Assembly: GCA_000634735.1 (NCBI GenBank)
Contig: JFLG01000098.1
Coordinates: 1 to 64,000 of the forward strand
Length of the DNA stretch: 64,000 bases
Direction: 5' to 3'
DNA from: Prochlorococcus sp. scB241_528N17
Lineage (GTDB): Bacteria > Cyanobacteriota > Cyanobacteriia > PCC-6307 > Cyanobiaceae
How positions within the stretch are numbered: the first letter of the stretch is position 1; each line of letters starts with the position of its first letter. The position numbers were made by a program, and so were the translations under genes. Positions 30,724 through 40,018 of this stretch are shown here, piece after piece. The notes under the pieces were generated by a model. It did no database searches and was not told the origin of the DNA. It saw only the letters and a program-made list of their open reading frames with translations.

Positions 30724-30807
30724 ATAGTTTGTATTTATGAAGTTTGGTTTAAATAAAAATTTCCAAATTTAGAATAATTACAAGAACTTTAACCGATAAA
30801 TCAAACA

Positions 30808-31905
30808 ATGAGCCTTGAAGAAAAGAAAAAAACTGAATCAAAAGAAAAAGACAAGGCATTAAGTCTTGTCTTAGGTCAAATAGAAAGAAATTTTGGACGA
30901 GGTTCAATAATGAGACTTGGTGACGCCTCAAGAATGAAAGTAGAAACAATATCTACTGGAGCGCTCACCTTAGATTTAGCATTAGGAGGAGGCTATCCAA
31001 AAGGAAGAGTAGTAGAAGTTTACGGACCAGAAAGTTCAGGGAAAACTACATTAACGCTTCACGCGATTGCGGAAGTCCAAAAAAATGGAGGAGTAGCTGC
31101 ATTTGTAGATGCTGAGCATGCACTCGATCCAGTTTATGCGGCCTCTTTAGGTGTTGATGTTGAAAATTTGTTAGTTTCACAGCCAGATACTGGTGAAATG
31201 GCTCTAGAAATAGTTGACCAACTTATAAGATCGAGTGCGGTAGATCTTGTTGTTGTTGACTCGGTCGCAGCACTAACCCCAAGAGCCGAGATAGAAGGAG
31301 AGATGGGAGATCACGTAATTGGAAGCCAAGCAAGGCTAATGAGCCAAGCAATGAGGAAAATAACAGGAAATATTGGCAAATCCGGATGTACGGTAATATT
31401 CCTGAATCAATTACGCCTAAAAATTGGCGTTACATACGGCAATCCAGAAACAACCACAGGAGGTAATGCATTAAAATTTTACGCCTCAGTAAGACTTGAT
31501 ATCAGAAGGATTCAAACTCTTAAAAGAGGTACTGAAGAATATGGCATAAGAGCAAAAGTGAAAGTAGCAAAAAACAAAGTTGCACCACCATTTCGAATTG
31601 CAGAATTTGATATTCTCTTTGGGAAAGGGATTAGTACAACAGGATGCTTATTAGATTTAGCAGAAGAGACTAATATCATTATAAGGAGAGGTGCTTGGTA
31701 TAGTTATGAAGGAGAAAATATTGGACAAGGAAGAGATAATACAATTATTTGGCTTGATCAAAACTTAGAAATCAGGGATAAAGTAGAATCTATGGTTAAA
31801 GAGAAATTAACAGAAGGAACTGAAGTCAGTTCTAATTCAATGAAAGCATTAAATAGCACTCCTGCTAATACAATCGCTGTTAATGATATAAAAACAGTAG
31901 CTTAG
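30808..31905 (+). CDS. recA: Recombinase RecA
   Basis: RecA carries out homologous strand exchange and activates LexA cleavage. The 365-residue product has the Walker A motif [10 protein letters not shown] at residues 73-82, Walker [13 protein letters not shown], the L1 and L2 DNA-binding loops ([40 protein letters not shown]), and a complete C-terminal domain. A LexA box lies 84 bp upstream. It converges on the DUF2839 gene with 2 bp between stops. Confidence 0.99.
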   Translation: MSLEEKKKTESKEKDKALSLVLGQIERNFGRGSIMRLGDASRMKVETISTGALTLDLALGGGYPKGRVVEVYGPESSGKTTLTLHAIAEVQKNGGVAAFVDAEHALDPVYAASLGVDVENLLVSQPDTGEMALEIVDQLIRSSAVDLVVVDSVAALTPRAEIEGEMGDHVIGSQARLMSQAMRKITGNIGKSGCTVIFLNQLRLKIGVTYGNPETTTGGNALKFYASVRLDIRRIQTLKRGTEEYGIRAKVKVAKNKVAPPFRIAEFDILFGKGISTTGCLLDLAEETNIIIRRGAWYSYEGENIGQGRDNTIIWLDQNLEIRDKVESMVKEKLTEGTEVSSNSMKALNSTPANTIAVNDIKTVA

Positions 31906-31907
31906 AT

Positions 31908-32153
31908 TTATAAAGAATCAGCTAAAGTCCACCACCCAGCAGCTGGGCCTATAAATCTCACTACAATCCATAAGATTACTAACCCTCCGATTCCAAACCA
32001 ACTGGCCTTAATACTTAATTTAATTAGGTTATCTTTTTGATTGATTGTAAAGGGAAGCCATTCAAATAATCTTGGAGACTCATCAATTTTAGTTTTGGTA
32101 TTATTTTTTTTTGGAGGTAAACCAAGTGTTTTACGTCTTTTTGCTTCTCCCAT
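31908..32153 (-). CDS. DUF2839 family small membrane protein
   Basis: The product is 81 residues of unknown function, conserved in cyanobacteria. The start MGEAKRRKTLGLPPKK is characteristic of DUF2839. A single hydrophobic helix at about residues 53-70 is followed by a short tail with PAAGWWTLADS. It lies between recA and the DinG-like gene and follows the latter by 29 bp on the same strand, so it may share its transcript. Confidence 0.85.
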   Translation of the reverse strand: MGEAKRRKTLGLPPKKNNTKTKIDESPRLFEWLPFTINQKDNLIKLSIKASWFGIGGLVILWIVVRFIGPAAGWWTLADSL

Positions 32154-32182
32154 ATTTCTTTAGTTATTTACAAAATCATAAC

Positions 32183-33631
32183 CTAATCAAAAGGTAGCAT
32201 ATAGTTAATTTGTTTTGAGGGTTGAATGTTTTGCAAAAGTAATCTTCCCCAGTTTCTTTTATTTGCTCTTCCATCTAGGATTATTAACTTACCTGAATTT
32301 CTTCTTAAAGGAGAAATAGATCTTTCAAGTTTAATTCTAGCTTGAGGAAGAAAGAAGTCTCTAAACCAATCTTGAGAAAGCTTCTTTTTATGAGAGACAG
32401 TAATTGAATTAATGGGTTCTGACATATTCGGAATCGGAAGTAAAGGAATGATAATTTGTTTTGGAATTTGAATTAAATAAGAATTCATAATCCACCAGTC
32501 AAAACTAGAGCAAAGGATTTCATTTCTACCTGAGGGAATTGTCTCTAGCGATACTCTCTTGCCGTAAGTAGAAGCTAATTCTGTAGCAAGATTAGTTTTT
32601 AAATCAATATCATCAGACAACACTAAAGTTAAACCCTTTCTAAAAAGTATTAACTTTTTGCATTTGTCCAAGATTGAATTGGTAAAAAGAGGATTATTAG
32701 GAAGTAACTGTTTAGAGGGTACATATAAAGAAATCTTTTTCTCTTCAAAATTACTCTTAAAATTAATAACCAAGTCAATATCTAAACTATGCTTTTTAAA
32801 ATACATTTGGAAAAAATTATCTTTTCTCAATGCTGATAAAAAAACAAATTTATTATTTGAAAAAAATTCCTTTATTTGAAAAAGTTCATCTATTGGCTGT
32901 AAATACAAATTCCAATCAAAATTTTTATCGTTTAACTTTACCCAGCATGCCCAACCTTGAGATAATGCTTTATTGACGCTTAAAAATTTATCAGAAAAAA
33001 AAGAATTTTCATGAAAAAAGTTTGACAAGAAACTAATTTCTTTTTCATCTAAATTGATATAACTATTTCCTAAGACCTTTCTCAAGAAAAACTTTGTCTT
33101 CAACGAATCATATACTTTTATAAATTTTTGATTGATTAATTCAAATTCTTTAAAATTTTTTGTCCAATCCTTTTTAAGTAAAGAAATCCTAAAATGATTT
33201 TTTAAATCCTGTTTTATATCCTCAATTCCTGAATAAACTATTCGATGATTTCTAAGATTACGAGAATTGGGATCATTAAGAAAATTTTGGATAGTTATCA
33301 AGTGAACATGATGATTTGCAAAAATAAATTGATCATTTTCAAAAATAAAATTAAAACCTAGATTTTTCAATGACTCAATCTGAAATTGGCTTATAAATTG
33401 GATTTTTTCTTTAGATAAAATAAAAGTTGAATCCTCTTCCTTTAAAAATAAAGAAATCAAAATTGGAGGTAACCAATCATAGCTCGAGAAAATTTCTGAA
33501 TTAATTAGATAGGTAGAATCATTTTCAATACATTTGGAAACTATCCTCCCAAAAGAATATATGTGCTCCCAATTGATACTTTGATCTCTCAAAAAATTTT
33601 TCAAATATTGATGACTTAAAATTTCAAGCAT
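32183..33631 (-). CDS. Degenerate DinG-like helicase relative
   Basis: This 482-residue protein has a C-terminus resembling the last helicase domain of DinG/XPD enzymes: FRDFFLPQARIKLERSISPL, then GKLIILDGRANKRNWGRLLL. A mid segment FIFANHHVHLITIQNFL recalls the NHxLL motif of DinG. I can find no Walker A (GxGKT) or DEAH box, so ATP-driven unwinding looks lost. It lies close to recA. The function is unknown; a DNA-binding or structural role is a guess. The family link rests on short motifs and is moderate. Confidence 0.6.
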   Translation of the reverse strand: MLEILSHQYLKNFLRDQSINWEHIYSFGRIVSKCIENDSTYLINSEIFSSYDWLPPILISLFLKEEDSTFILSKEKIQFISQFQIESLKNLGFNFIFENDQFIFANHHVHLITIQNFLNDPNSRNLRNHRIVYSGIEDIKQDLKNHFRISLLKKDWTKNFKEFELINQKFIKVYDSLKTKFFLRKVLGNSYINLDEKEISFLSNFFHENSFFSDKFLSVNKALSQGWACWVKLNDKNFDWNLYLQPIDELFQIKEFFSNNKFVFLSALRKDNFFQMYFKKHSLDIDLVINFKSNFEEKKISLYVPSKQLLPNNPLFTNSILDKCKKLILFRKGLTLVLSDDIDLKTNLATELASTYGKRVSLETIPSGRNEILCSSFDWWIMNSYLIQIPKQIIIPLLPIPNMSEPINSITVSHKKKLSQDWFRDFFLPQARIKLERSISPLRRNSGKLIILDGRANKRNWGRLLLQNIQPSKQINYMLPFD

Positions 33632-33726
33632 TTATAATTAATTTAATTTCAAAAACATGCAAAATTTATGAACCTAATATACAAAAAATTGGTATCAATA
33701 AAAGAGGGTCTTGAATTAATTAATTT

Positions 33727-34566
33727 ATGAAAATTGGAATAGTAGGATTAGGATTAATTGGTGGTTCTTTAGGATTAAAACTCCAAAGTCTAAATCATAC
33801 AATTTATGGAATAGCAAATAATGAATTTAATGAAAAAAAAGCTAAGGAAAAAAAACTTGCAAATTTTGTTAGCTGTGATCTGAGCTTATTAAAAAAATGT
33901 GATCTAATAATTTTGGCATTGCCTATCAAAGATTTGATCAGTCCGTCGCAACAATTAGTAGCATCAATACCTAAGGAAACAATACTCACTGATGTAGGGT
34001 CTGTAAAAGAACCAATTGTAAATACATGGGAAAATTCACATCCTCTATTTATTGGATCTCATCCAATGGCAGGTACAGAAAAAAAAGGAGTTGATTCAGG
34101 TTTTGAAGGTCTTTTTAAAAATGCAAAATGGATTATTACCCCAACACAAAATAGTGATTTAAATTCAGTCAGAACTATTTCCGAGCTCATAAAATCAATG
34201 GATTGTGAAATTTGCCAAGCTTCGCCAAAAGAGCATGATGAAGCAGTATCTCTAATTTCTCATTTACCTATATTTTTAGCTTCTGCCCTCATAGAAACTG
34301 CGCAAACAAAAAATAATCAATCTTTATTAGATCTCTCGCAAAAATTAGCTGCTACAGGATTTGCTGACACTTCGAGAGTTGGCGGAGGCAATGAACAACT
34401 AGGTCTAGATTTAGCTATTAATAATCAGATTAATGTTTTAAATTCCATAAATAATTTTAAAAATAAGCTGAACATACTGGAATCTCTCATAAAAGAAAAA
34501 AATTGGGATTTACTTTCTAAAAAACTTGCTGAAGCAAAAGAAAACAGACAAAATTTTATAAACTAA
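33727..34566 (+). CDS. tyrA: Prephenate/arogenate dehydrogenase
   Basis: TyrA is an NAD(P)-dependent dehydrogenase of tyrosine synthesis; cyanobacterial forms usually act on arogenate with NADP. The 279-residue product has the Rossmann motif GIVGLGLIGGSLGLKL at residues 4-19, and the GSHPMAGTEKKG and HDEAVSLISHLP motifs with the catalytic His residues. No ACT domain is present. Its 3' end overlaps the convergent CrtD-like gene by 11 bp. Confidence 0.94.
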   Translation: MKIGIVGLGLIGGSLGLKLQSLNHTIYGIANNEFNEKKAKEKKLANFVSCDLSLLKKCDLIILALPIKDLISPSQQLVASIPKETILTDVGSVKEPIVNTWENSHPLFIGSHPMAGTEKKGVDSGFEGLFKNAKWIITPTQNSDLNSVRTISELIKSMDCEICQASPKEHDEAVSLISHLPIFLASALIETAQTKNNQSLLDLSQKLAATGFADTSRVGGGNEQLGLDLAINNQINVLNSINNFKNKLNILESLIKEKNWDLLSKKLAEAKENRQNFIN

Positions 34567-36061
34567 AATTTTCTATACCTTTGGAAGCTAAAATTTGCCT
34601 TGAAACCATTAATGCAGACTGACTTACACCTGCAGTCCCCTCTCCTGGATAAATCGAATCTCCACATAACCATAAGCCTTCAAAAGGTGTCCTACTTGAT
34701 AATCCAAATAAACCAAAAATATCTGGATTTTGACCAAGCCCGCCTACTATTCCATTAGGTCTTTTTGTCCATTTTTCAAAGCCCAATGGAGTTGCTAATT
34801 CTCTATGTAGCCATTTTTCAGGATCAATATCAAATTGACTTTCCAATTCAAGGGATATTTTTTTCATGAAACCATTTTTTTTCTTTAAGTAAGTTTGTTT
34901 ATCTAGATCAAACCAATCTTTAGTTTTGGTAAAGATACTGGCAATTAAAGTAACCTCACCTTTTGGCGCTCTTCCATCACCATCATCACTAATTGATACA
35001 AATAACGAACAAAATTCTTTTGAAACAAATTGATAATGATTGGAGAATGTTTTTTTAATATGTTCCTTTTTTAAGGCTGAATAAAAAACTACTGCTCCAC
35101 TTGGAGCAGGCAAATTATTAAGTCGATTTTTATAATTTTTTTTTCTTTCTAAAGGATCTTTCAAATGCTTGAGCAAAGATTGTGGAGGTGCGGTATAGAT
35201 CACATCTTTTGCTTCATAAATAAATGATTTTTTTTTCGAATTAGCAGATAGTTGCCAACACATATTTACGTCGTCAAAAGTTATAGAATTAACTTCTTGT
35301 CCAAAAATTAAATTAACTCCAGTTTTAATTAATGAACTTTCTAATGATTCACTTAAAGACTGCATAGATTTTTTAAGATGCCACAGACCATGTGGCTGTT
35401 GACACATTTGAAGAACAGTAGATCCATATAATGCTGCAGTACTATAAACGTCCTCTTGAGAATAAAGTTTTAGTTGAAGATTTAAGAATTTAATCAAGCG
35501 CTCATTCTTTGATAATCCACATATCCGCAATAGATCAAAAATAGTAGATTTAAGTAAGATACCTGTGACAAGGTTTGAAGGTACTAGTGCTTTGAAAAGT
35601 TGAGAAAAATCCCAAAAATTACTTATTGGTAATACAGGATTATTATTAGCAAATATCCAATTACTTTCATGTATTAGGGTACAAAGCTTCCAAAATCTTT
35701 GACTCCCAGGAAACTGCATTTCTCGTTCAGCAATCCATTTACTTTTTTCATACCAAATAGGTATAGGATTGCCACCATCATTTAAATCAACAATGCAAGC
35801 AGGGTCTAAAATTGTGGCTTCAGGGGATGGAATATCTAAAAAATCAAAAATTCTAGAATGTATTCCTCCCTTCTCTAAACCAGCAACCTGAGTTGCGCCA
35901 ACATCGAAAGTATAATTCTTTCTTTTAAAAGTGCCGGCACATCCTCCGGCTTGAGTATGAGATTCGATTAAAGTCACTGATAAGCCTTGTTTTGATAAAA
36001 TTGCTGCAGAAGTTAGTCCTGCTATACCGGCGCCTACAACAATAACTTCAGACTTTTTCAT
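34556..36061 (-). CDS. CrtD-like carotenoid desaturase / phytoene dehydrogenase family
   Basis: This 501-residue FAD enzyme belongs to the CrtI/CrtD/CrtH family. The N-terminal dinucleotide fold is VIVVGAGIAGLTSAAILSKQ, and the downstream FAD motif is GCAGTFKRKNYTFDVGATQV. The C-terminal LWLCGDSIYPGEGTAGVSQS motif closes the FAD site. It probably acts on carotenoids as a C-3',4'-desaturase (CrtD) or an isomerase-like enzyme; the sequence does not settle which. Its ATG is 4 bp from the ATG of the divergent kinase gene, so each promoter must lie inside the other gene. Confidence 0.85.
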   Translation of the reverse strand: MKKSEVIVVGAGIAGLTSAAILSKQGLSVTLIESHTQAGGCAGTFKRKNYTFDVGATQVAGLEKGGIHSRIFDFLDIPSPEATILDPACIVDLNDGGNPIPIWYEKSKWIAEREMQFPGSQRFWKLCTLIHESNWIFANNNPVLPISNFWDFSQLFKALVPSNLVTGILLKSTIFDLLRICGLSKNERLIKFLNLQLKLYSQEDVYSTAALYGSTVLQMCQQPHGLWHLKKSMQSLSESLESSLIKTGVNLIFGQEVNSITFDDVNMCWQLSANSKKKSFIYEAKDVIYTAPPQSLLKHLKDPLERKKNYKNRLNNLPAPSGAVVFYSALKKEHIKKTFSNHYQFVSKEFCSLFVSISDDGDGRAPKGEVTLIASIFTKTKDWFDLDKQTYLKKKNGFMKKISLELESQFDIDPEKWLHRELATPLGFEKWTKRPNGIVGGLGQNPDIFGLFGLSSRTPFEGLWLCGDSIYPGEGTAGVSQSALMVSRQILASKGIENFSL

Positions 36062-36065
36062 TAAA

Positions 36066-36944
36066 ATGCAAAAATTATCTCCTATTGAAATTAACGAAAT
36101 TTGTGAAGAATTAGGAGAAACCTATCCAAAAAGTATTGAACAAGTACATGGTGGCGATATTCATAATGCATGGCGAATAGAATTTTTAAACAAAAATTTA
36201 TTCCTTAAAAGAAACATTAGAAAGAAAAAATTTCTTGAATTTGAAAAATATTGTCTCCAAAATTTGAGAAAATATATTAATCAAGAAAACTTAGTTATTC
36301 CTGAAGTTATTGCATATAAAAATATAAAAAATATAGAGATTCTTTTAATTGAATGGATAGATATGCATAACTTTGACCAAAAAAAGCTTGGAAAAGGTTT
36401 AGGTGAATTGCACTTAAAATCAGCTGAATCTAATCCCAAAATGTTTGGGTTTCCAGTTGAGGGTTTTATCGGAACAACAGATCAAAAGCAAGGCATGGAA
36501 GATAATTGGATAGATTGTTTTTTAAACTTAAGGATAATACCTCAACTATTAATCCTCAAATCAACGACTTTAGATAAAGAAATTATCAATAAAGTTAAAG
36601 AAAAAATTAAATCAGAATTGCTGAATCACAAACCAATAAATGCTCTAGTTCATGGTGATTTATGGTCAGGCAATGCAGGAATGGACAAAAATGGAAAGGG
36701 GGTTATATTTGACCCTGCATCTTGGTGGGCAGATAATGAAGTAGATATAGCTATGACAAAATTATTTGGAGGTTTTAGAAAAGAATTTTATGAAGAATAC
36801 CATAAAATTTTTCCTATAAAAAAAGGATTTGAAAAAAGAATTATTATTTATAATTTTTATCACATATTGAATCACGCCAATATGTTTGGAGGAGGGTACT
36901 TAAAACAAGTTGAAGATTACGTTAAAGCAATTCTTAATATGTAA
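36066..36944 (+). CDS. Fructosamine kinase family protein
   Basis: This 292-residue protein has the small-molecule kinase fold seen in fructosamine-3-kinase, which phosphorylates glycated amines for repair. The catalytic loop ALVHGDLWSGNAGMDKNGKG and the metal-site VIFDPASWWADNEVDIAM are clear. An early GGDIHNAWRI nucleotide-loop motif is present. Bacterial members may act on ribulosamines or other sugars. It starts 4 bp from the divergent desaturase gene. Confidence 0.88.
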   Translation: MQKLSPIEINEICEELGETYPKSIEQVHGGDIHNAWRIEFLNKNLFLKRNIRKKKFLEFEKYCLQNLRKYINQENLVIPEVIAYKNIKNIEILLIEWIDMHNFDQKKLGKGLGELHLKSAESNPKMFGFPVEGFIGTTDQKQGMEDNWIDCFLNLRIIPQLLILKSTTLDKEIINKVKEKIKSELLNHKPINALVHGDLWSGNAGMDKNGKGVIFDPASWWADNEVDIAMTKLFGGFRKEFYEEYHKIFPIKKGFEKRIIIYNFYHILNHANMFGGGYLKQVEDYVKAILNM

Positions 36945-36951
36945 TCTTTAA

Positions 36952-37317
36952 CTACCCTAAATATGTCTTCTTAAGATTTTGTACCTTATCTAGAACAGCT
37001 TCACGATTTTCGCTGGTACGAAGATTTTGCCAGCTCCATTGACCAACAACAATTACGCCTAGTAGTTCTAGTAAACCAGGGAGAATTGGGAAAAAGTTTA
37101 TCGTGTCAATGACAACTTTAATTATAATTTGAGCTATTACGACAACAGCAATTATGCCTGCAGCCTTGCCGTACTTGCCCATTTGAGTCCAATCAACATT
37201 ACCAAGGGTTTCATTGACTTTTCCCATAACATCAGAGTACTTCTCTGAAAAACTTTTGGTTTCTGAGCTTGTATCGGAGCCGGAGTCTTGGTTTGACTCT
37301 GGAGTGTTATCACTCAT
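36952..37317 (-). CDS. CAAD-domain thylakoid membrane protein
   Basis: This 121-residue protein matches the CAAD (CURT1-like) domain found in cyanobacterial proteins and appended to some aminoacyl-tRNA synthetases. A polar, Ser/Asp/Glu-rich N-terminus precedes an amphipathic helix. Two hydrophobic helices follow (around GIIAVVVIAQIIIKVVIDT and LPGLLELLGVIVVGQWSW), and a basic tail RENREAVLDKVQNLKK. The likely role is thylakoid membrane curvature or anchoring. Confidence 0.85.
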   Translation of the reverse strand: MSDNTPESNQDSGSDTSSETKSFSEKYSDVMGKVNETLGNVDWTQMGKYGKAAGIIAVVVIAQIIIKVVIDTINFFPILPGLLELLGVIVVGQWSWQNLRTSENREAVLDKVQNLKKTYLG

Positions 37318-37612
37318 GAATTCAGTAAACTTAATATATGAACCAGACAGTATCGGAAAAAACGTCTATTGACTACCTTTTTGTTGTGCAAAATTCCGAA
37401 CCGAAACATTTTGTATTTTTTTAGAGGCGTTGGTATATAAGCTTTCTAAAGATATTTAAACTTAAAATTGATTTATAAAAACTTCACATTATTGTGTAGT
37501 TCTAACAAAAACATTAATAAATCCCAGTAATGAGATAAATATAAAAGGCTAAAATTTTTATTTTAATTATTATGTTTTCATAAGTTTAGCTTGCAAACAT
37601 TAAGGGATCGAA
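37318..37612. other. Intergenic spacer, no gene seen
   Basis: This 295-bp gap separates the CAAD gene from divergent moeB. Both strands hold only short open frames without recognisable families. The promoters of both genes must lie here. I see no strong hairpin, repeat or RNA gene. Confidence 0.6.
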
Positions 37613-38770
37613 ATGTTCAAAGATATCAAATTTAATTTCTTAAACTCTGATGAAGAAGAAAGATATCAAAAACATTTAACCCTAAAAGAGATAGGTTATG
37701 AGGGTCAATTATATCTAAAAAACAGCTCAGTATTATGCATTGGTGCAGGTGGGCTTGGGTCTTCCGTTTTGCTCTATTTAGCTGCAGCGGGAATTGGAAA
37801 AATTGGAATAGTTGATAACGATCAAGTTGAAAAGTCTAATCTCCAGAGACAAATAATTCATGAAACAAATACTATTGGTAATCTTAAAATTGATTCTGCC
37901 AAGGAAAGAATTAAAAAATTTAATCCTAATTGTGAAATATTAACCTTTTCAAAGAGAATTAATCCTAAAAATGCTCTTGACTTAATACAGGAGTTTGATG
38001 TTATTTGTGATTGCTCGGATAACTTTGGCACAAGATATTTAATAAATGATTCATGCCTGATATTAAATAAACCCCTCGTCTTTGGAAGTGTACAAGGCTT
38101 TGAAGGGCAAGTGAGTGTTTTTAACTTATATAAAAATAGTCCTAATTTAAGAGACTTACTTCCAGAATCACCCTCAAAAAATGCTGCTCCTAGTTGTGCA
38201 GAATACGGGGTTGTAGGTGTTTCAACAGGTTTAATAGGGATTCTTCAGGTTAATGAAATTATCAAAATCATTTTGAAAAAAGGTGAAATTCTAGATGGTA
38301 AGATTTTAATTTTTGATCTATTGAATATGAATATGAAAAAATTACATCTAAAAAGTGATGAGTTAAATAAACGAGTAACAAATCTTTCTCAGTTTGAGAG
38401 CTTCTATAATAGTGATGAATATTGTGAGAAAAACGATTTAATTAACAGTATTAACGCTATTGACTTCAATAGGTTATACAAGGCAAAACCCAACAAAATT
38501 CTTTTAATTGATGTTAGAGAAAATGAAGAATTTTCTACTTCTGCAATAGAGGGATCTATCTCAATTCCCTTAAGTCATTTGAACCAAGAATCTGACTTAA
38601 ATTTTATTCAAAAAGAAAGTTTAAGTAAAGAGGTTTTCACTATATGTAAATCAGGAAAACGTTCTGAAAAAGCTTCAAGAATCTTGTCTAAATTCAACAT
38701 TCAATCAAGATCTATTGAAGGCGGCATTGAAAAGGTAAAAAAATATTGTGCAATTAATTTTCAAGAATAG
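37613..38770 (+). CDS. moeB: MoeB/ThiF-type adenylyltransferase with rhodanese domain
   Basis: This 385-residue E1-like enzyme activates the C-terminus of a sulfur-carrier protein (MoaD or ThiS). The nucleotide-binding motif CIGAGGLGSSVLLYLAAAG begins at about residue 42. The adenylation cysteine is likely Cys195 in PSCAEYGVVGVSTG. The CxxC zinc pairs of E. coli MoeB are not visible: NLRDLLPE stands where CYRC is expected, and no CPVC follows. The rhodanese domain (from about residue 280) keeps its active Cys345 in CKSGKRSEKAS. Confidence 0.9.
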   Translation: MFKDIKFNFLNSDEEERYQKHLTLKEIGYEGQLYLKNSSVLCIGAGGLGSSVLLYLAAAGIGKIGIVDNDQVEKSNLQRQIIHETNTIGNLKIDSAKERIKKFNPNCEILTFSKRINPKNALDLIQEFDVICDCSDNFGTRYLINDSCLILNKPLVFGSVQGFEGQVSVFNLYKNSPNLRDLLPESPSKNAAPSCAEYGVVGVSTGLIGILQVNEIIKIILKKGEILDGKILIFDLLNMNMKKLHLKSDELNKRVTNLSQFESFYNSDEYCEKNDLINSINAIDFNRLYKAKPNKILLIDVRENEEFSTSAIEGSISIPLSHLNQESDLNFIQKESLSKEVFTICKSGKRSEKASRILSKFNIQSRSIEGGIEKVKKYCAINFQE

Positions 38771-39931
38771 TTAATAATCTACACCTCTTTTCAAATCAAC
38801 TCCCACATTTGCATAATGCTTATGACAAACCATTTCGGAGTAAACATCAGCTAGTTCAAAGTATGAAGGTTCATTTTTACACCTGCCAGTAATTACAACT
38901 TCTGTATCTGCTGGTTTTTTTAATAACGTTTGATGTATTGATTCCATAGGTAACAATTCTAAATCAACAGTTGGATTTAATTCATCTAAAATGATTGTTT
39001 TATAAAGACCAGACAAAATAGCAGCTTTTGCAATTTCCCATGCTCTTTCAGCCTCAACATAATCAATTGGTTGTTGCTGACCTCTCCATACGATGGCATC
39101 TCTGCCTGAACGCAAATGATCTACTAAATGAGGGTAACTCTCTCTCAAAGCTTCGATAGCAGCATCTTCGGTATATCCATTTCCACCTTTTAACCACTGT
39201 AATATTAAAACTCTATGACTTTTATCTTGAGATATTCCTTTACCGATAGCTTGAAGAGCCTTACCGAGTGCACTTGTGGATTTACCCTTTCCCTCACCTG
39301 TGTAAATCTCAATTCCGCCACTAGAACTACTTTGTCTAGTTTGTTTTAATAAGTCTCCTGTGAAACGTGGTCTCATTTCTGAATGGAGTTGAGATATTCT
39401 TACTAAAGAGGGAGGTGCTGCCCTTCCTGTAATAATTATTTCTAATCCATCTGGACGATTTTGAAGAGAGTTAACTACTTCTTTGATATCAAGCATTCCT
39501 AAATCAAGAACTGGGTTCAACTCATCTAGTACAACAACAGAATAAAGAGAACTAGCAATTGCTCCTTTAGCAATATTCCAGCCTCTCTGAGCCTCACCAA
39601 TATCAAACTTTGTCACTTGGTCAGCAGTAAAGAATTCAGATCTGCCTGTCCTCACATGGTCAATTAAATGTGGAAACCCTCTTTGCAAAGCCTCTATTGC
39701 AGAATCCTCGTCATATGGCCTCTCAGGACCTTTTAAAAATCTTAGAAGTAAAACTCTTGACTGTCTTTTTTCGCATATTCCTAATCCTATTGTCCTTAGA
39801 ACTACTCCTAAAGCAGCCTGACTTTTACCCTTACCCTCTCCATCGTAGATATGTAATTGACCTTTTGATCTTTCTTGACTGTCATTTGCTGTGACAATAC
39901 CAATTCCTCTATTTCTACTCGTATTCGTCAA
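38771..39931 (-). CDS. Tandem CobO-like P-loop ATPase (possible corrinoid adenosyltransferase)
   Basis: The 386-residue product consists of two CobO-like domains in tandem. Domain one (about 25-195) has GEGKGKS (31-37) and VVVLDELNPVLDL. Domain two (about 205-386) has GEGKGKS (212-218) and IILDELNPTVDL. Both repeats keep the late TGR motif and SEM segment. CobO adenosylates cobalamin and is about 200 residues, so this looks like an internal duplication of a whole domain. Adenosyltransferase activity is inferred. It is transcribed opposite to moeB, with adjacent stops. Confidence 0.8.
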   Translation of the reverse strand: MTNTSRNRGIGIVTANDSQERSKGQLHIYDGEGKGKSQAALGVVLRTIGLGICEKRQSRVLLLRFLKGPERPYDEDSAIEALQRGFPHLIDHVRTGRSEFFTADQVTKFDIGEAQRGWNIAKGAIASSLYSVVVLDELNPVLDLGMLDIKEVVNSLQNRPDGLEIIITGRAAPPSLVRISQLHSEMRPRFTGDLLKQTRQSSSSGGIEIYTGEGKGKSTSALGKALQAIGKGISQDKSHRVLILQWLKGGNGYTEDAAIEALRESYPHLVDHLRSGRDAIVWRGQQQPIDYVEAERAWEIAKAAILSGLYKTIILDELNPTVDLELLPMESIHQTLLKKPADTEVVITGRCKNEPSYFELADVYSEMVCHKHYANVGVDLKRGVDY

Positions 39932-40018
39932 TTGAACAAAATTAATAAATTTAATCTAAGATATAGATAAGAATATTATTAAATATTTAATAATAAATTC
40001 AACCTATCCATAGGTAAT

